DNA of 64,000 nucleotides, taken from the NCBI GenBank assembly GCA_965199595.1, contig OZ241182.1, forward strand, positions 3,224,001-3,288,000. Direction: 5' to 3'. Shown in pieces: positions 1-9,312 of the stretch. Both the position numbers and the translations under genes were made by a program. Source of the DNA: JBBROS01 sp965199595. Its GTDB lineage: Bacteria; Pseudomonadota; Alphaproteobacteria; Acetobacterales; Acetobacteraceae. Each line of letters begins with the position of its first letter. Within the stretch, counting starts at the first letter, position 1. Below the pieces are notes generated by a model. That model was not told the DNA's origin and made no database searches. It was given only the letters and a program-made list of their open reading frames with translations.

Positions 1-1207
1 TTAGCGCATCCAGCTCCGCCTCGTCCGGCCAGATGTCGCGCAGCGGCACGGGATGCTCGTCGGCGTCCCTGCCCAGCGGTTCGTGCTGGAGGTCGACCAG
101 CACGGAGCCGGCGATGGCCATCGCGACCACGAGCGGCGGCGACCCGAGATAGGTGCCGCGAACCGACGGATGCAGCCTGCCTTCAAAGTTGCGGTTGCTG
201 GACAATACTCCGCAAACGGCCAAGTCCCGCTCCGCGACCGCGTCCGTGACCGCCTGTGGCAGCGGGCCCGCCATGCTGCCGCAACTCATGCATCCGTAGC
301 CGGCCACGTCGAAGCCGAGGCGCGACAACGGCTCCATCAGCCCGGCACGCTCAAGCATGGCCGTGATGGCGCGCGAGCCCGGCGACAGCGACGTCTTGAC
401 TGCGGGCCGGGCGCGCAGGCCGCGGGCGACCGCGTTTCGGGCCAGCAGCCCGGCGGCAAGCATCTGCCGCGGGTTGGACGTGTTGGTGCAGGAGGTGATG
501 GACGCGATCACCACGTCGCCGGTCTCGGGCCGCCCAGTGTCCGCCGCGGTCGCGGCTGCGGCGGCGGCAGGAAAGGCGGTACGGAAGCTGTCCGGCACAC
601 TCCTGAGGGGCACGCGCGCTTCCGGCCGGGTCGGCCCGGCCATGACTGGCTCCGTTGCGGACAGGTCATATTCAACGACCGCGTCACAGCGGGGCGCGTC
701 AGCTGCGGAGCGGAACAGGCCTTGGTGCTTGGCGTAGGCCTCTACCAGCGCCACGCGCGCGGTGGGGCGGCCGGTCAGGCGCAGGAACTCCAGCGTGCGA
801 CTGTCGATGGGAAAGTAGCCCATCGTGGCGCCGTATTCCGGCGCCATGTCCGCGACCGTCGCGCGGTCGGACACAGGCAAGGCGTCCACGCCTGGGCCGA
901 AGAACTCCACCACCGCCCCGAGCAGCCCGGCCGGGCGCAGCCGTTCCGTCAAGCTCAGTGCGACATCTGCCGCGAGCACGCCCGGTGGTGGCGCGCCGGT
1001 CAGACGGCAACCGACCACGCGCGGCGGCAGCAGCCCGACTGGCTCTCCTAGGAGCGCCGTGGTCGCCTCGATGCCGCCGACGCCCCAGCCGAACACGCCC
1101 AGGCCGTTGACCATCGGGGTATGGCTGTCCGTGCCGACCAACGAGTCGGGAAAGGCCCAGATCGCCCCATCGCGCGGCGCCGTGGCGACGACGGTGGCTC
1201 CCTCGTC
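1..1207 (-). pseudogene. Aconitate hydratase, 5'-truncated copy
   Basis: The minus strand is open in one frame from an in-frame TAG at 1208-1210 to the left edge and reads as aconitase. The Fe-S ligand motifs are visible: SCTNTSNP (Cys codon 488-490) and GYGCMSCG (290-292 and just below). The first homologous stretch corresponds to about residue 184 of the full copy at 11531-14185, so the N-terminal domain and any start codon are gone. The rest of domains 1-3 is intact and the end lies outside the window. The break falls directly beside the operator-like sites that precede gntR at 1316, so a deletion removed the 5' end of what was probably a divergently transcribed gene. Loss of the N-terminal region should abolish activity (inference). 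Confidence 0.85.
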
Positions 1208-1264
1208 CTACCCAGGATCTATCGCTATCGTGGTGAGGCTTGCGCTACAGCCTTCTAGAGGAAG

Positions 1265-1292
1265 TGTCGGCAGCTCGTTAGGATCGTTGACA
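1265..1292. promoter_or_regulatory. Degenerate GntR operator pair
   Basis: TGTCGGCA (1265-1272) and CGTTGACA (1285-1292) have centres 20 bp apart. The spacing equals that of better palindromes at 4245-4272 and 16472-16499. The pair sits between the aconitase remnant and the gntR gene at 1316, where an FCD-type regulator would be expected to act on both genes. Confidence 0.45.
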
Positions 1293-1315
1293 TCGACAGG
1301 AGGGCACACGAGCGG

Positions 1316-1987
1316 ATGGTGGCAGACAGAAGCCCGGATCGGGCGCTGGTGGACGGCGCCGTCGCGCTGCTCGAGCAGGCGATCCTGTCTGGCGAGATCG
1401 GCCCCGGCGAGCGGGTTTCCGAGCAGCCGCTGTCGGTGCGCTTCGGGATCAGCCGCGGCGTCCTGCGCGAAGCGGTGCGGATGCTGGAAGGCCGCCGCTT
1501 GCTGGAGCGGACGCCCAATACCGGGGTGAGGGTCATCAACCCGTCGCTGGAAGACCTGGAGCAGTTGCTCGCCGTGCGCGAGGCGTTGGAAGGGATGGCC
1601 AGTCGGCATGCGGCTGAAGCCATGTCGCTGCGGGAGACCCGGCGGCTGCGTGCCTGCCTTTCGAACTACGACCACACCATCGAGGCGGAAGGATTGGGCG
1701 GCGTGTTCCGCCGGGGCACGCTGGACAACGACTTCCACGTCCAGATCGTGCAGGGAAGCCACAACCGCTGGCTCCACGAGTTGCTGTGCCGGGACCTCTA
1801 CTCCGTGCTGCGCGTATTCCGCCTGCGCTCCGTCGCGATCGGCAGCAGGGCGGAGCAGGCGACGGAGGAGCACCTGGCCATCCTGCAAGCGATCGAGAAC
1901 CGCGATCCGGACGCGGCCGAGCGGCTGATGCGGCGCCACATCGCATTGGCGCGGGAAAACCTGCTGAGCCGCGCGGCCGCCCGCTGA
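1316..1987 (+). CDS. GntR family transcriptional regulator, FCD domain
   Basis: This 223-residue protein has the FadR/FCD layout: an N-terminal winged helix (about 10-75, with the typical GERVSEQPLS and REAVRMLEGRRLL pieces), then an all-helical FCD ligand domain (about 85-215). FCD metal-site signatures are seen in NDFHVQI and the EEH...MRRHI segment. Such proteins are usually local repressors released by an organic acid. It lies divergent from the aconitase remnant and convergent with the lyase gene at 1989. It is very close to the HTH-less protein at 15968-16480, which points to duplication of the whole module. The ligand is unknown; a carboxylate of the pathway is likely. Confidence 0.85.
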   Translation: MVADRSPDRALVDGAVALLEQAILSGEIGPGERVSEQPLSVRFGISRGVLREAVRMLEGRRLLERTPNTGVRVINPSLEDLEQLLAVREALEGMASRHAAEAMSLRETRRLRACLSNYDHTIEAEGLGGVFRRGTLDNDFHVQIVQGSHNRWLHELLCRDLYSVLRVFRLRSVAIGSRAEQATEEHLAILQAIENRDPDAAERLMRRHIALARENLLSRAAAR

Positions 1988-1988
1988 C

Positions 1989-2921
1989 CTACTCCGCGGC
2001 ACGGGCTTGCGGCATACCCTGCGGCACCACCGTCGTGACGATGCTGTGGTCCAGCGCCTCGTAGCCGGCGTAATCGATCGTCCCATACAGCTCGGCCCGC
2101 GTGAGCATCGCGTCGACGCAGTTCTGGGCGCCGCCGTCCCGTTGCAGGGCTGCGTAGAGCTTGGCGGTCGCCTTGGCGCTGACACGCAAGCTGGTCACCG
2201 GCCAGATGACGATCTGATAGCCCATCGCCTTGAACTCGGAGGCCGTGAAGAACGGCGTCCGCCCGAACTCCGTCATGTTTGCCAGCAGCGGCACGCCCGG
2301 CACGCGGTCGGCGAAGGTCCGGAACGCCTCGGCGGTGTGCAGTGCCTCCGGGAAGATGATATCGGCGCCTGCTTCGACATAGCGGCGGGCGCGCGCTACG
2401 GCGCCGTCGAGCCCCTCGCTGGCGGCGGCGTCCGTACGGGCAATGATCTGCAGATGCCGCCGTGCCTTCCGCGCCGCTGCCACCTTCGCCGCCATGTCGT
2501 CGACACTGGCCAGCTTCTTGTCGTTCAGGTGCCCGCACTTCTTGGGCAGCAACTGGTCCTCGATATGGACCGCCGCCGCGCCCGCGTCCTCGAAGGTGCG
2601 CACCATGTGCATGACGTTCAGCGCCTCGCCGTAGCCCGTGTCGCCGTCCACGACGACAGGCAGCCCTGAGGCGCGGCTCACCTGCCGTATGAAGAACGCG
2701 ACTTCGTCGACGGTGATCACGCCCAGGTCGGGCAACCCCATGCTCGCCGTCATCGCGGCGCCCGACAGGTAACAGGCCTCGAACCCGGCCGCGCGTGCTT
2801 GTTGCGCGGCAAGCCCGTTATGGGTGCCGGGGACGCGCAGGATGCCGCCTTGCTCAAGCAGTGTGCGGAAGCGCTCTCCTGCCGGGCGCGGATCGATGTT
2901 GTGGCCTAGAAGGTACGTCAT
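1989..2921 (-). CDS. Isocitrate lyase/PEP mutase superfamily, PrpB-like lyase
   Basis: A 310-residue TIM-barrel enzyme of the 2-methylisocitrate lyase (PrpB) type. Family hallmarks are visible: the Mg-binding DGDTGYG loop (about 92-98), HIEDQ (119-123) and the catalytic KKCGH loop (127-131, Cys129). Known members cleave 2-methylisocitrate, 2,3-dimethylmalate, oxaloacetate or related acids. The start at 2921 (MTYLLGH) gives a 4-bp ATGA overlap with the upstream transporter gene, so the two are translationally coupled. A longer open frame running upstream to 4121 is only the shadow of that transporter. Its link with an aconitase remnant suggests cleavage of an isocitrate homologue; the exact substrate cannot be read from the sequence. 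Confidence 0.85.
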   Translation of the reverse strand: MTYLLGHNIDPRPAGERFRTLLEQGGILRVPGTHNGLAAQQARAAGFEACYLSGAAMTASMGLPDLGVITVDEVAFFIRQVSRASGLPVVVDGDTGYGEALNVMHMVRTFEDAGAAAVHIEDQLLPKKCGHLNDKKLASVDDMAAKVAAARKARRHLQIIARTDAAASEGLDGAVARARRYVEAGADIIFPEALHTAEAFRTFADRVPGVPLLANMTEFGRTPFFTASEFKAMGYQIVIWPVTSLRVSAKATAKLYAALQRDGGAQNCVDAMLTRAELYGTIDYAGYEALDHSIVTTVVPQGMPQARAAE

Positions 2922-4159
2922 GGCACTTCTTCTCCCGGCAGTGGTCCGGCGGCGACCACGAGTTGTGGTGCCGTGCGCCCGAGCGCGTAGGCCAGGCCGA
3001 GGTAGCAACCTGCAGAAACGGCCAGGGCGCCGACCATAAGGCCGAAGCCGGCGTTGAACGAGCCAGTGGCATGGACCAGCCATCCGATCACGGCCGGGGC
3101 CAGGACGCCCCCGAGCTGGCCGCCGGTGTTCACGAAGCCGGCGAAGGCACCGCGCTCGCGCTCCGGCGCAAGCTCCTGCACCAGGGAGACATAGGGGCCG
3201 AACCCGCCGTACATGAAGAACGCCGTCCCGCACAGCCCGGCCAGGCTGACCTCGATCGTGTCCGCCGTGTAGGCGACGTAGAGGCTGACTGCCGCGCAAA
3301 GGTAACCGGCTGCGATCAAGAGCGGGCGCACGCGGTATAGCACCGTGCTGCCGAGCCAGCCGAACAGGAGGATGCCGGCAAAGCCGAACACGTAGGGCAC
3401 CGAGGCGGCGACGCCGAGCGCCTTGATGTCCAGGTGGCGCTGCAGCGACAAGTAGCTCGGCATCCAGCCGAGGTAACCCCAGTAGCCGACGTTGAACGCG
3501 AGGTAGGCGAAAAAGATCAGCCAACTGCTGGGCCGCCGGAGCAGCCAACGCCAACCCGGCGAGCGCGTGGCGGTGTCCGCCAGCCTGGCTCGAGCGGCCT
3601 CTTCGCGGGGGATGGCGAACCAGAGCACGGCTGCCAGGACGAACCCGGGAAGCGAGAACCAGAGGAACATCTGCTCCCAACCGACGGAGCGGAGCGCCCA
3701 GGCTGCCAACGGCGCCACGGAGGCCGGCCCTGCGGCCAGGGCGGTGATCCAGATGCTGTTCGCTGACGCACGCTCGCGCGGAGCGAAGTTGTCGCCGACC
3801 GACTTGTATATCGCGCTGTTCGACAAGCCTTCCGCCATCCCGAAGCACAGGCGGATGGCGATCAGCGCGGTCGCGGTCTCGACGAGGCCGGTCAGCCCGG
3901 TGAACACGGACCACAGCAAGGGCGCGGCCACCAGCAACAGCCTGGCCCCGAACCGGTCCGCCAGCGCACCTCCGGGGATCTGGATCAGTGCGTAGCCGAT
4001 GGTGAAGGCGGACAGCACCAGTCCGAACGTGCCGGGATCGATAGAGAGCGACTTCATCATTGATGGCGCGGCCACCGAGATGTTCACCCGATCCAAGTAG
4101 TTGACGAACATCAGAAGCCAAATCAGCCCGAGCAGCTTATAGCGTTGGCTCACTGTCAC
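2918..4159 (-). CDS. MFS transporter, anion:cation symporter type
   Basis: A 413-residue major facilitator protein with about 12 hydrophobic segments. The N-terminus FVNYLDRVNIS and the loop GGALADRFGARLL are typical of the ACS branch (hexuronate, tartrate, 4-hydroxyphenylacetate and phthalate carriers). It is the first gene of a two-gene operon with the PrpB-like lyase, which it overlaps by 4 bp, so it probably imports the acid that the lyase system degrades. Its promoter region (4160-4316) is shared with the divergent binding-protein gene and carries the best operator pair of the window. Confidence 0.85.
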   Translation of the reverse strand: MTVSQRYKLLGLIWLLMFVNYLDRVNISVAAPSMMKSLSIDPGTFGLVLSAFTIGYALIQIPGGALADRFGARLLLVAAPLLWSVFTGLTGLVETATALIAIRLCFGMAEGLSNSAIYKSVGDNFAPRERASANSIWITALAAGPASVAPLAAWALRSVGWEQMFLWFSLPGFVLAAVLWFAIPREEAARARLADTATRSPGWRWLLRRPSSWLIFFAYLAFNVGYWGYLGWMPSYLSLQRHLDIKALGVAASVPYVFGFAGILLFGWLGSTVLYRVRPLLIAAGYLCAAVSLYVAYTADTIEVSLAGLCGTAFFMYGGFGPYVSLVQELAPERERGAFAGFVNTGGQLGGVLAPAVIGWLVHATGSFNAGFGLMVGALAVSAGCYLGLAYALGRTAPQLVVAAGPLPGEEVP

Positions 4160-4244
4160 CTCCCTAGCCGGCGCTCCTTGCCCTGGGCGCTCTATCGCGG
4201 GGCGGGCTGCTCGAGCTCACTCGTCCGCGTCTAGGGAATCATGG

Positions 4245-4272
4245 TGTTAACACTTGTGCCATGATGTCAACA
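4245..4272. promoter_or_regulatory. Paired GntR-type operators
   Basis: TGTTAACA (4245-4252, within the perfect palindrome GTGTTAACAC) and TGTCAACA (4265-4272) are centred 20 bp apart. They lie between the divergent MFS/lyase operon and the binding-protein gene. Related pairs at 1265 and 16472 keep the same 20-bp spacing, which suggests cooperative binding of two dimers on one face of the helix. Confidence 0.6.
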
Positions 4273-4316
4273 CTGCCTAAGGTGACTGAAACGAGCTGTC
4301 CACCTGCAAAGCGGGA

Positions 4317-5560
4317 ATGGGAGGAACTGTGGTGCTGCCAGAACGGCTCCTTGGAAACCTATGTCGCCTGCTGGTCACCATATTTGCCGGGATGCTGGTG
4401 TCCGGTGGCGTGCGGCCGGCGCTAGCGCAGGGACAGCCGGTGCGGATCGGGGTGTTGGGCGGCATGTCCGGCATCGCATCCAGCATCGGCGGTCCTGGCT
4501 CGGTCGCCGCCGCACGACTCGCGGTCTCGGACGCCGGTGGGCGGGTGCTGGGCCGCCCGGTCGAGATCGTATCCGCCGACCACCAGGACAGCCCCGACAT
4601 CGCGCGCACGATTGCGCTGCGCTGGTTCGACCAGGAAGACGTCGTGGCCATCGCCGACCTGAACCTGACCGCCGCGGCGCTGGCCGTGGTGGAAGCCGGA
4701 CGGCTGCGGCACCGGACGACAATGGTGTCCGGGGCAGCGTCCGCAGATTTCGCGGGCCGGTGGTGCTCGCCCTACAACACGCTGTGGTCGGACGACACCT
4801 GGACCCTGTCGCGGGGGCTGGTGCGGGCGCTGCTGGCTCAAGGGCTGGACACCTGGTTCTTCGTGGTCGCCGACGTCGCCTTCGGCAACTCGCTGGCGGC
4901 GGAAGCGTCGGACGCCGTGCGCGCGGATGGTGGACGGGTGCTGGGCATGGTTCCCATCCCCTGGGCACCGCCGACTTCTCTTCGTTCCTGTTGGCCGCGC
5001 AGGGCAGCGGGGCAAAGGTCGTGGCCCTCGGCAGCGTAGGCACGGACACGGTCAACGCATTGAAGCAGGCGGCAGAGTTCGGGCTGACGCGCACCCAGCG
5101 CATTGCGACCTTTCTGACGTTCATCACCGACATTGATGCAGTTGGACAGCAGCAGGCCCAGGGCGCGCTGCTTCTCTCCGGCTTCTACTGGGACCAGTCC
5201 GACCCGGCGCGCGCCTTCGCCCGCCGGTTCGGGGAGGCGATGGGCGGCACCGACCTGCGCGTGCCGACGAAGGAGCAAGCGGCGGTGTACGCCTCTGTCC
5301 GGCATTTCCTGCGCGCGGTCGAGGCGGCAGGCACGACCGACGCCACGGCGGTGGGGGAGGCGATGCGCCGCTTGCCCGTCGATTTCCTGGGCCGCCCCGG
5401 CAGCATCCGGCGTGACGGGCGGGTGCTGTTCGACGTGAGCCTCTACCGGGTCAAAGTGCCCGAGGCGTCGAAGGCTCGCTGGGACCTTTACGAGGAGGTC
5501 TCACGCCTGCCCGCCGCGGAGGCGTACCGGCCCGAGGACCCGGCGCCCTGCAAGGGATAG
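4317..5560 (+). pseudogene. Branched-chain-type ABC substrate-binding protein, frameshifted
   Basis: The N-terminal part (4317 to about 4955) carries a signal peptide ending ALAQG and a periplasmic-binding-protein fold beginning VRIGVLGG. The frame is then lost, and the C-terminal part resumes in another frame as HPLGTADF, matching HPVGTTDY in the intact paralogue at 6791-8008. The shift maps to the short run TTCCCATCCCC (4951-4961) and looks like loss of one base. It continues to 5560 without other damage. It could be a real lesion or a base-calling error in a C-rich run. No permease or ATPase gene is nearby. If functional it would bind a small carboxylate or amino acid in the periplasm. Confidence 0.8.
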
Positions 5561-5648
5561 CCTGCAACCCGTTCACCACCCTGCCAATCAATTGGACCCG
5601 GGCGCGTCCGGTCGAGGACGGCGCACCGCCCGATCAGAGGACGAAACC

Positions 5649-6752
5649 ATGACGAGCGTATCGATACCGCCGCTCAGGCTGGAAACTTCTGGCTTCTTCT
5701 ACGTGGGCGGCTGGATGGAGCCGTCCATCAAGGGGAGCCCGCTGATCGGCCAGATGTACGTCGAGTACATGATCCCCGAGGAGCGGCGGCATCCCTATCC
5801 GCTCATCATGGTCCATGGCGGCTACCAGACGGGCACCAACTTCACGGGTACGCCTGACGGCCGTGAAGGGTGGGCGCAGTACTTCGCGCGCCGTGGTTGG
5901 GCCGTGTACGTCGTCGATCAAGTCGCGCGTGGCCGCTCGCCCAACTGGGCCGACGCACATGGCCCAACCGATCCAGCCAGCTATTCGGGTCACGAGTTCT
6001 TCGAGAAACGGTTCACGGCATCCGGCCAATACAAACTCTGGCCGCAAGCCGGGCTGCACACGCAGTTCCCGGGAACCGGGCGGCCCCCGGACCCGGTGTT
6101 CCTGCAGTTCTATGCGACGCAGTACCCTTCCCTCTCAGACTTCCCGAAGCAGCAGGAGTTGAACCGCGACGCCCTCGTGGCCCTGCTAGACAGGATCGGG
6201 CCTTCGGTCCTGCTGACCCACTCGCAGTCCGGGGCGTTCGGTTGGCCGGTCGCGGATGCCCGCCCCGACCTGGTCAAGGGCATCGTCGCCATGGAGCCCA
6301 ACGGCCCTCCGGTGCGCAACGTGGTGGACGGCCTCCCACCTCCCGAGTGGTACCAGGACCACCCCGTGGAGAAGCCGTATGGGCTTACCATGGTGCCGCT
6401 CACGTATGATCCGCCGGTCGCACCCGACCGGCCGCTGCGCTTCGAGCGGCAGGGCGCTCCGGACCGGCCCGACTTCGTTCGGTGCTGGCTTCAAGCCGAG
6501 CCGCCCGCGCGGCTGACGCGCCTTGCGGGCATCCCCATCGTTATCGTGGTGTGCGAGGCAAGCTATCACGCGGCCTATGACCACTGTACCTCCTCCTATC
6601 TGGCTCAGGCAGGGGTGCAGCACGACTTCATCCGCTTGGAAGACCGAGGTCTCCACGGGAACGGGCACATGATGATGGTCGAGAAGAACAGCGACGCCAT
6701 CGCGGAGATCGTCGAGGACTGGCTCTCGACGGCGGTGCGCCCCGCCAAATGA
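5649..6752 (+). CDS. Alpha/beta hydrolase family protein
   Basis: 367 residues from the ATG at 5649, which has AGAGGAC upstream; an ATG further upstream at 5592 has no convincing ribosome site. The oxyanion region HGGYQTG follows the first beta strand. The nucleophile elbow reads HSQSG (Ser at about 192), and a GNGHMMM segment near the C-terminus (about 337) supplies the catalytic His. There is no signal peptide, so it is probably cytoplasmic. It lies between two paralogous binding-protein genes and overlaps the second one's earliest ATG, so an operon of binding protein, hydrolase, binding protein is likely. An esterase or lactonase acting on the transported compound is plausible; the substrate is not known. 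Confidence 0.75.
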   Translation: MTSVSIPPLRLETSGFFYVGGWMEPSIKGSPLIGQMYVEYMIPEERRHPYPLIMVHGGYQTGTNFTGTPDGREGWAQYFARRGWAVYVVDQVARGRSPNWADAHGPTDPASYSGHEFFEKRFTASGQYKLWPQAGLHTQFPGTGRPPDPVFLQFYATQYPSLSDFPKQQELNRDALVALLDRIGPSVLLTHSQSGAFGWPVADARPDLVKGIVAMEPNGPPVRNVVDGLPPPEWYQDHPVEKPYGLTMVPLTYDPPVAPDRPLRFERQGAPDRPDFVRCWLQAEPPARLTRLAGIPIVIVVCEASYHAAYDHCTSSYLAQAGVQHDFIRLEDRGLHGNGHMMMVEKNSDAIAEIVEDWLSTAVRPAK

Positions 6753-6790
6753 TGACCGATACAACCCGCAAGCCAAATGGAGCAGGACAG

Positions 6791-8008
6791 ATGCCGCATA
6801 TGATCACCAGGCGCACGGCGCTGGTCGCGCCCCTCGTCGCGACGCTCGGCGGTCCCGCAGCACGTGCGCAAGGCCGGCCGCTGCGGATCGGCGTCCTGAA
6901 CGACCAGTCCAGCTTCTACGCCGACAGCGGAGGTAGGGGCGGCGTGGTCGCGGTCCGGATGGCGGTACAGGACTTCGGCGGAACCGTCCTGGGGCGTCCG
7001 ATCGAGATCCTCTCCGCGGACCACCAGAACAAGGCCGACATTGCCTCCACCGTAGCCCGCCGTTGGTTCGACGCGGACAGCGTCGAGGTGATCGTGGACC
7101 TTCCGAACACCGCCACTGCCTTGGCTGCGCAGCAGGCGGGGCTGGAGCGCCAGAAGGTCACGCTCGTGACGGGTGCGGGCGGAACGGCGCTCATCGGCAA
7201 GCAGTGCTCGCCGACCAGCGTGCAGTGGACGTACAGCTCGTACGCGACGGCGAGGGCGATCGTCGCTCCCGTGCTGGCTTCCGGGGGCGACACCTGGTTC
7301 TTCATCACGGCCGATTACGTGGGCGGCATCGCGCTGGAAGACGGGGCCAAGCGCTTCATCCTCGCAGGAGGGGGCAAGGTCGTGGGTTCGGCCCGCCATC
7401 CCGTCGGGACGACGGACTATGCCAGCTTCATCCTGCAGGCCACCTCGTCGGGTGCCAAGGTCGTTGCGATGGCGAGCGGGGGGCAGGACATGCAGAACGT
7501 GGCACGCCAGGCGAGAGAGTTCGGCCTGGGCCGAGACGGCCGCCAGACCCTGGTGGCCACCGCCGCCTTCGTGACGGACATCCATGCTCTCGGATTGGAG
7601 GCCGCGCAGGGCCTGCGCGTGCCGGCATCGTTCTACTGGGACATGAACGACGGGACACGCGCCTGGTCGAAGCGCTTCTTCGCCCAGGTGAACCGGATGC
7701 CGACGATGCTGCAGGCCGCGAACTACTGCGCTGTCTCGCACTATCTCGCGGCAGTGAAGGCCACGGGCACGACCGACGGACCCACCGTCATGGCAAAGAT
7801 GCGGGCAACGCCGGTGCACGACTTCATGACGACAAACGGGACGATCCGCTCGGACGGGTACCTGATGCGCGAGATGCGCCTGTTCGAGGTGAAGAAGCCC
7901 GTCGAGAGTAGCGGTGAGTGGGACCTGTACAGGCAGATCGGCATCGTCAGCGCCGAGGACGCGGCCTACCCTCTTTCCGAGGGGGAGTGTCCGTTCGCAA
8001 AGCCGTAG
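6791..8008 (+). CDS. Branched-chain-type ABC substrate-binding protein
   Basis: 405 residues with a Tat-like signal (TRRTALVAPLVATLGG, cleavage near ARAQG) and a type I periplasmic binding fold (LRIGVLND...). I chose the ATG at 6791 because GGAGCAGGAC lies just before it; an in-frame ATG at 6749 that overlaps the hydrolase stop is possible. It is paralogous to the frameshifted gene at 4317 (shared LGRPIEILSADHQN and DTWFF segments). No membrane or ATPase subunits are encoded nearby, so it either uses a transporter elsewhere or works as a solute receptor. Confidence 0.8.
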   Translation: MPHMITRRTALVAPLVATLGGPAARAQGRPLRIGVLNDQSSFYADSGGRGGVVAVRMAVQDFGGTVLGRPIEILSADHQNKADIASTVARRWFDADSVEVIVDLPNTATALAAQQAGLERQKVTLVTGAGGTALIGKQCSPTSVQWTYSSYATARAIVAPVLASGGDTWFFITADYVGGIALEDGAKRFILAGGGKVVGSARHPVGTTDYASFILQATSSGAKVVAMASGGQDMQNVARQAREFGLGRDGRQTLVATAAFVTDIHALGLEAAQGLRVPASFYWDMNDGTRAWSKRFFAQVNRMPTMLQAANYCAVSHYLAAVKATGTTDGPTVMAKMRATPVHDFMTTNGTIRSDGYLMREMRLFEVKKPVESSGEWDLYRQIGIVSAEDAAYPLSEGECPFAKP

Positions 8009-8083
8009 CAGGGCCGTGTGTCCAGCCCGCATTGCGTCCCGGCCGACAATGCAAGGCGGCGCGGAGTGCGACTCTGTGACGCG

Positions 8084-8791
8084 TCAACCTGCCTCTGCCA
8101 GGAGGATCTCTGCCACCCTGTCCGGGGCGTCGACCATGAGATCGTGCCCGCAGGCGACGTCATGCACCACCCACTGCGGTGTGGGCCTCACCCTCGCAGC
8201 GAACTCCCGAAAGTCGCTTCTGTGGTATCCGGTCGCGCAGATGAACACGCGCCGTTTCGGAGCAGGCCGTATCAGCTCAAGCGGTTCCGTGCAGCTACGT
8301 AGCGGATGCGGCGTGAGCAGGCCTTCGACCCACGCGCGGTCGGCCGCGTCGGCGATGTCGTAGCCACTTGCTGATGGGGGTCTCACTCGCCAACCGTCCC
8401 CGTGCTCCACGGCGTTTGCCACCATGGCCGCACTCCGGTCGGGCCCTAGCAGGTCCAACAGCGACTGACCGCTTTCGGGCACGAATGCATCGGCATAGAC
8501 CAGACTCCCGATCCGTGCCGGCTCGGCGTCCGCCACGCCCGTCACCACCATCCCGCCGTAGCTGTGGCCGCACAGGACGACGTCGTCGAGCCGCTCCCAT
8601 CGGATCACCCCAAGTACGTCCTGGATGTGGGTGGAGAGGCCGACCGTGGGGCTGAGCAGGTGCGCCCGCTCACCCAGTCCCGTGAGCGTGGGCGTATGCA
8701 CCCGGTGGCCAGCAGCGCGCAGACATTCAGCAACCCGCGTCCAACACCATCCGCCGTGGAACCCTCCGTGGACAAGAACATAATTGCGCAT
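8084..8791 (-). CDS. Alpha/beta hydrolase (EstC/salicylate esterase-like)
   Basis: A compact 235-residue hydrolase with no lid insertion: N-terminal YVLVHGGFHGGWCW oxyanion strand, nucleophile elbow GHSYGG (75-80, Ser77), and catalytic GHDLMVDAPD near residue 214. This layout is that of plant-type methyl-ester esterases and bacterial EstC/pyrethroid hydrolase relatives. It is transcribed toward the preceding binding-protein gene and away from an IS3 remnant. No operon partner is seen. Confidence 0.75.
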   Translation of the reverse strand: MRNYVLVHGGFHGGWCWTRVAECLRAAGHRVHTPTLTGLGERAHLLSPTVGLSTHIQDVLGVIRWERLDDVVLCGHSYGGMVVTGVADAEPARIGSLVYADAFVPESGQSLLDLLGPDRSAAMVANAVEHGDGWRVRPPSASGYDIADAADRAWVEGLLTPHPLRSCTEPLELIRPAPKRRVFICATGYHRSDFREFAARVRPTPQWVVHDVACGHDLMVDAPDRVAEILLAEAG

Positions 8792-8839
8792 GGTGGGCGT
8801 CCTTCGGTGCTAGGTATATAAGGTGGTGGCCGACGATTG

Positions 8840-9312
8840 GGATTGGGTGGGATTGACCCGTTCTTGTGGACGGGTTGTGGACTTGGGCGCTATGTCTTGG
8901 TCGTGGCGACCTGCCTGTCGGCTTCGTAGGCCATGGGCGAGCGATAGCCCAGGCTGGAATGTAGGCGGACGGGGTTGTACCACCCTTCGACGTAGCTGAA
9001 GCAGGCCATGCGTGCCTCTGCCTGCGACATGAACCGGCGGCGGCTGAGCAGTTCGGCCTCCAGGGTGGAGAAGAAACTCTCGGCCATGGCGTTGTCATAT
9101 GCGTCACCGACCGAGCCCATCGAGGGTCGCACGCCCGCCTCGGTGCAGCGCCTGCCGAACGCCAGAGACGTATATTGGGACGCCTGGTCCGAGTGGTGGA
9201 CCACTTGTTCGGCCGCCTCTGGCTGACAGCCATCTCCAGCGCATCCAGTAGCAGTTCGGCGCGCAGGTGGTTTGCCATGGACCAGCCGACGACCTTGCGG
9301 CTCCAGGCCGAC
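8840..9312 (-). mobile_element. IS3-family element, 3' remnant with transposase fragment
   Basis: The transposase OrfB C-terminus is read in two frames. First RKVVGWSMANHLRAELLLDA (from about 9312), then after a frameshift near 9225 VVHHSDQASQYTSLAFG and the conserved DAYDNAMAESFFSTLEAE (DDE glutamate) to a stop at 8890. The remaining bases to about 8840 resemble the IS end. OrfA and the first part of OrfB are missing. It truncates the peptide-binding protein pseudogene to its right. Confidence 0.8.

Noticed and set aside
53..1051. 332-codon plus-strand frame
   Set aside because: It is antisense to the aconitase remnant, whose cluster-binding motifs are clear on the minus strand.
1989..4121. 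710-codon minus frame as an MFS-lyase fusion protein
   Set aside because: The first 400 codons are a shadow of the MFS gene in another frame; the real lyase start is at 2921 with an ATGA overlap.
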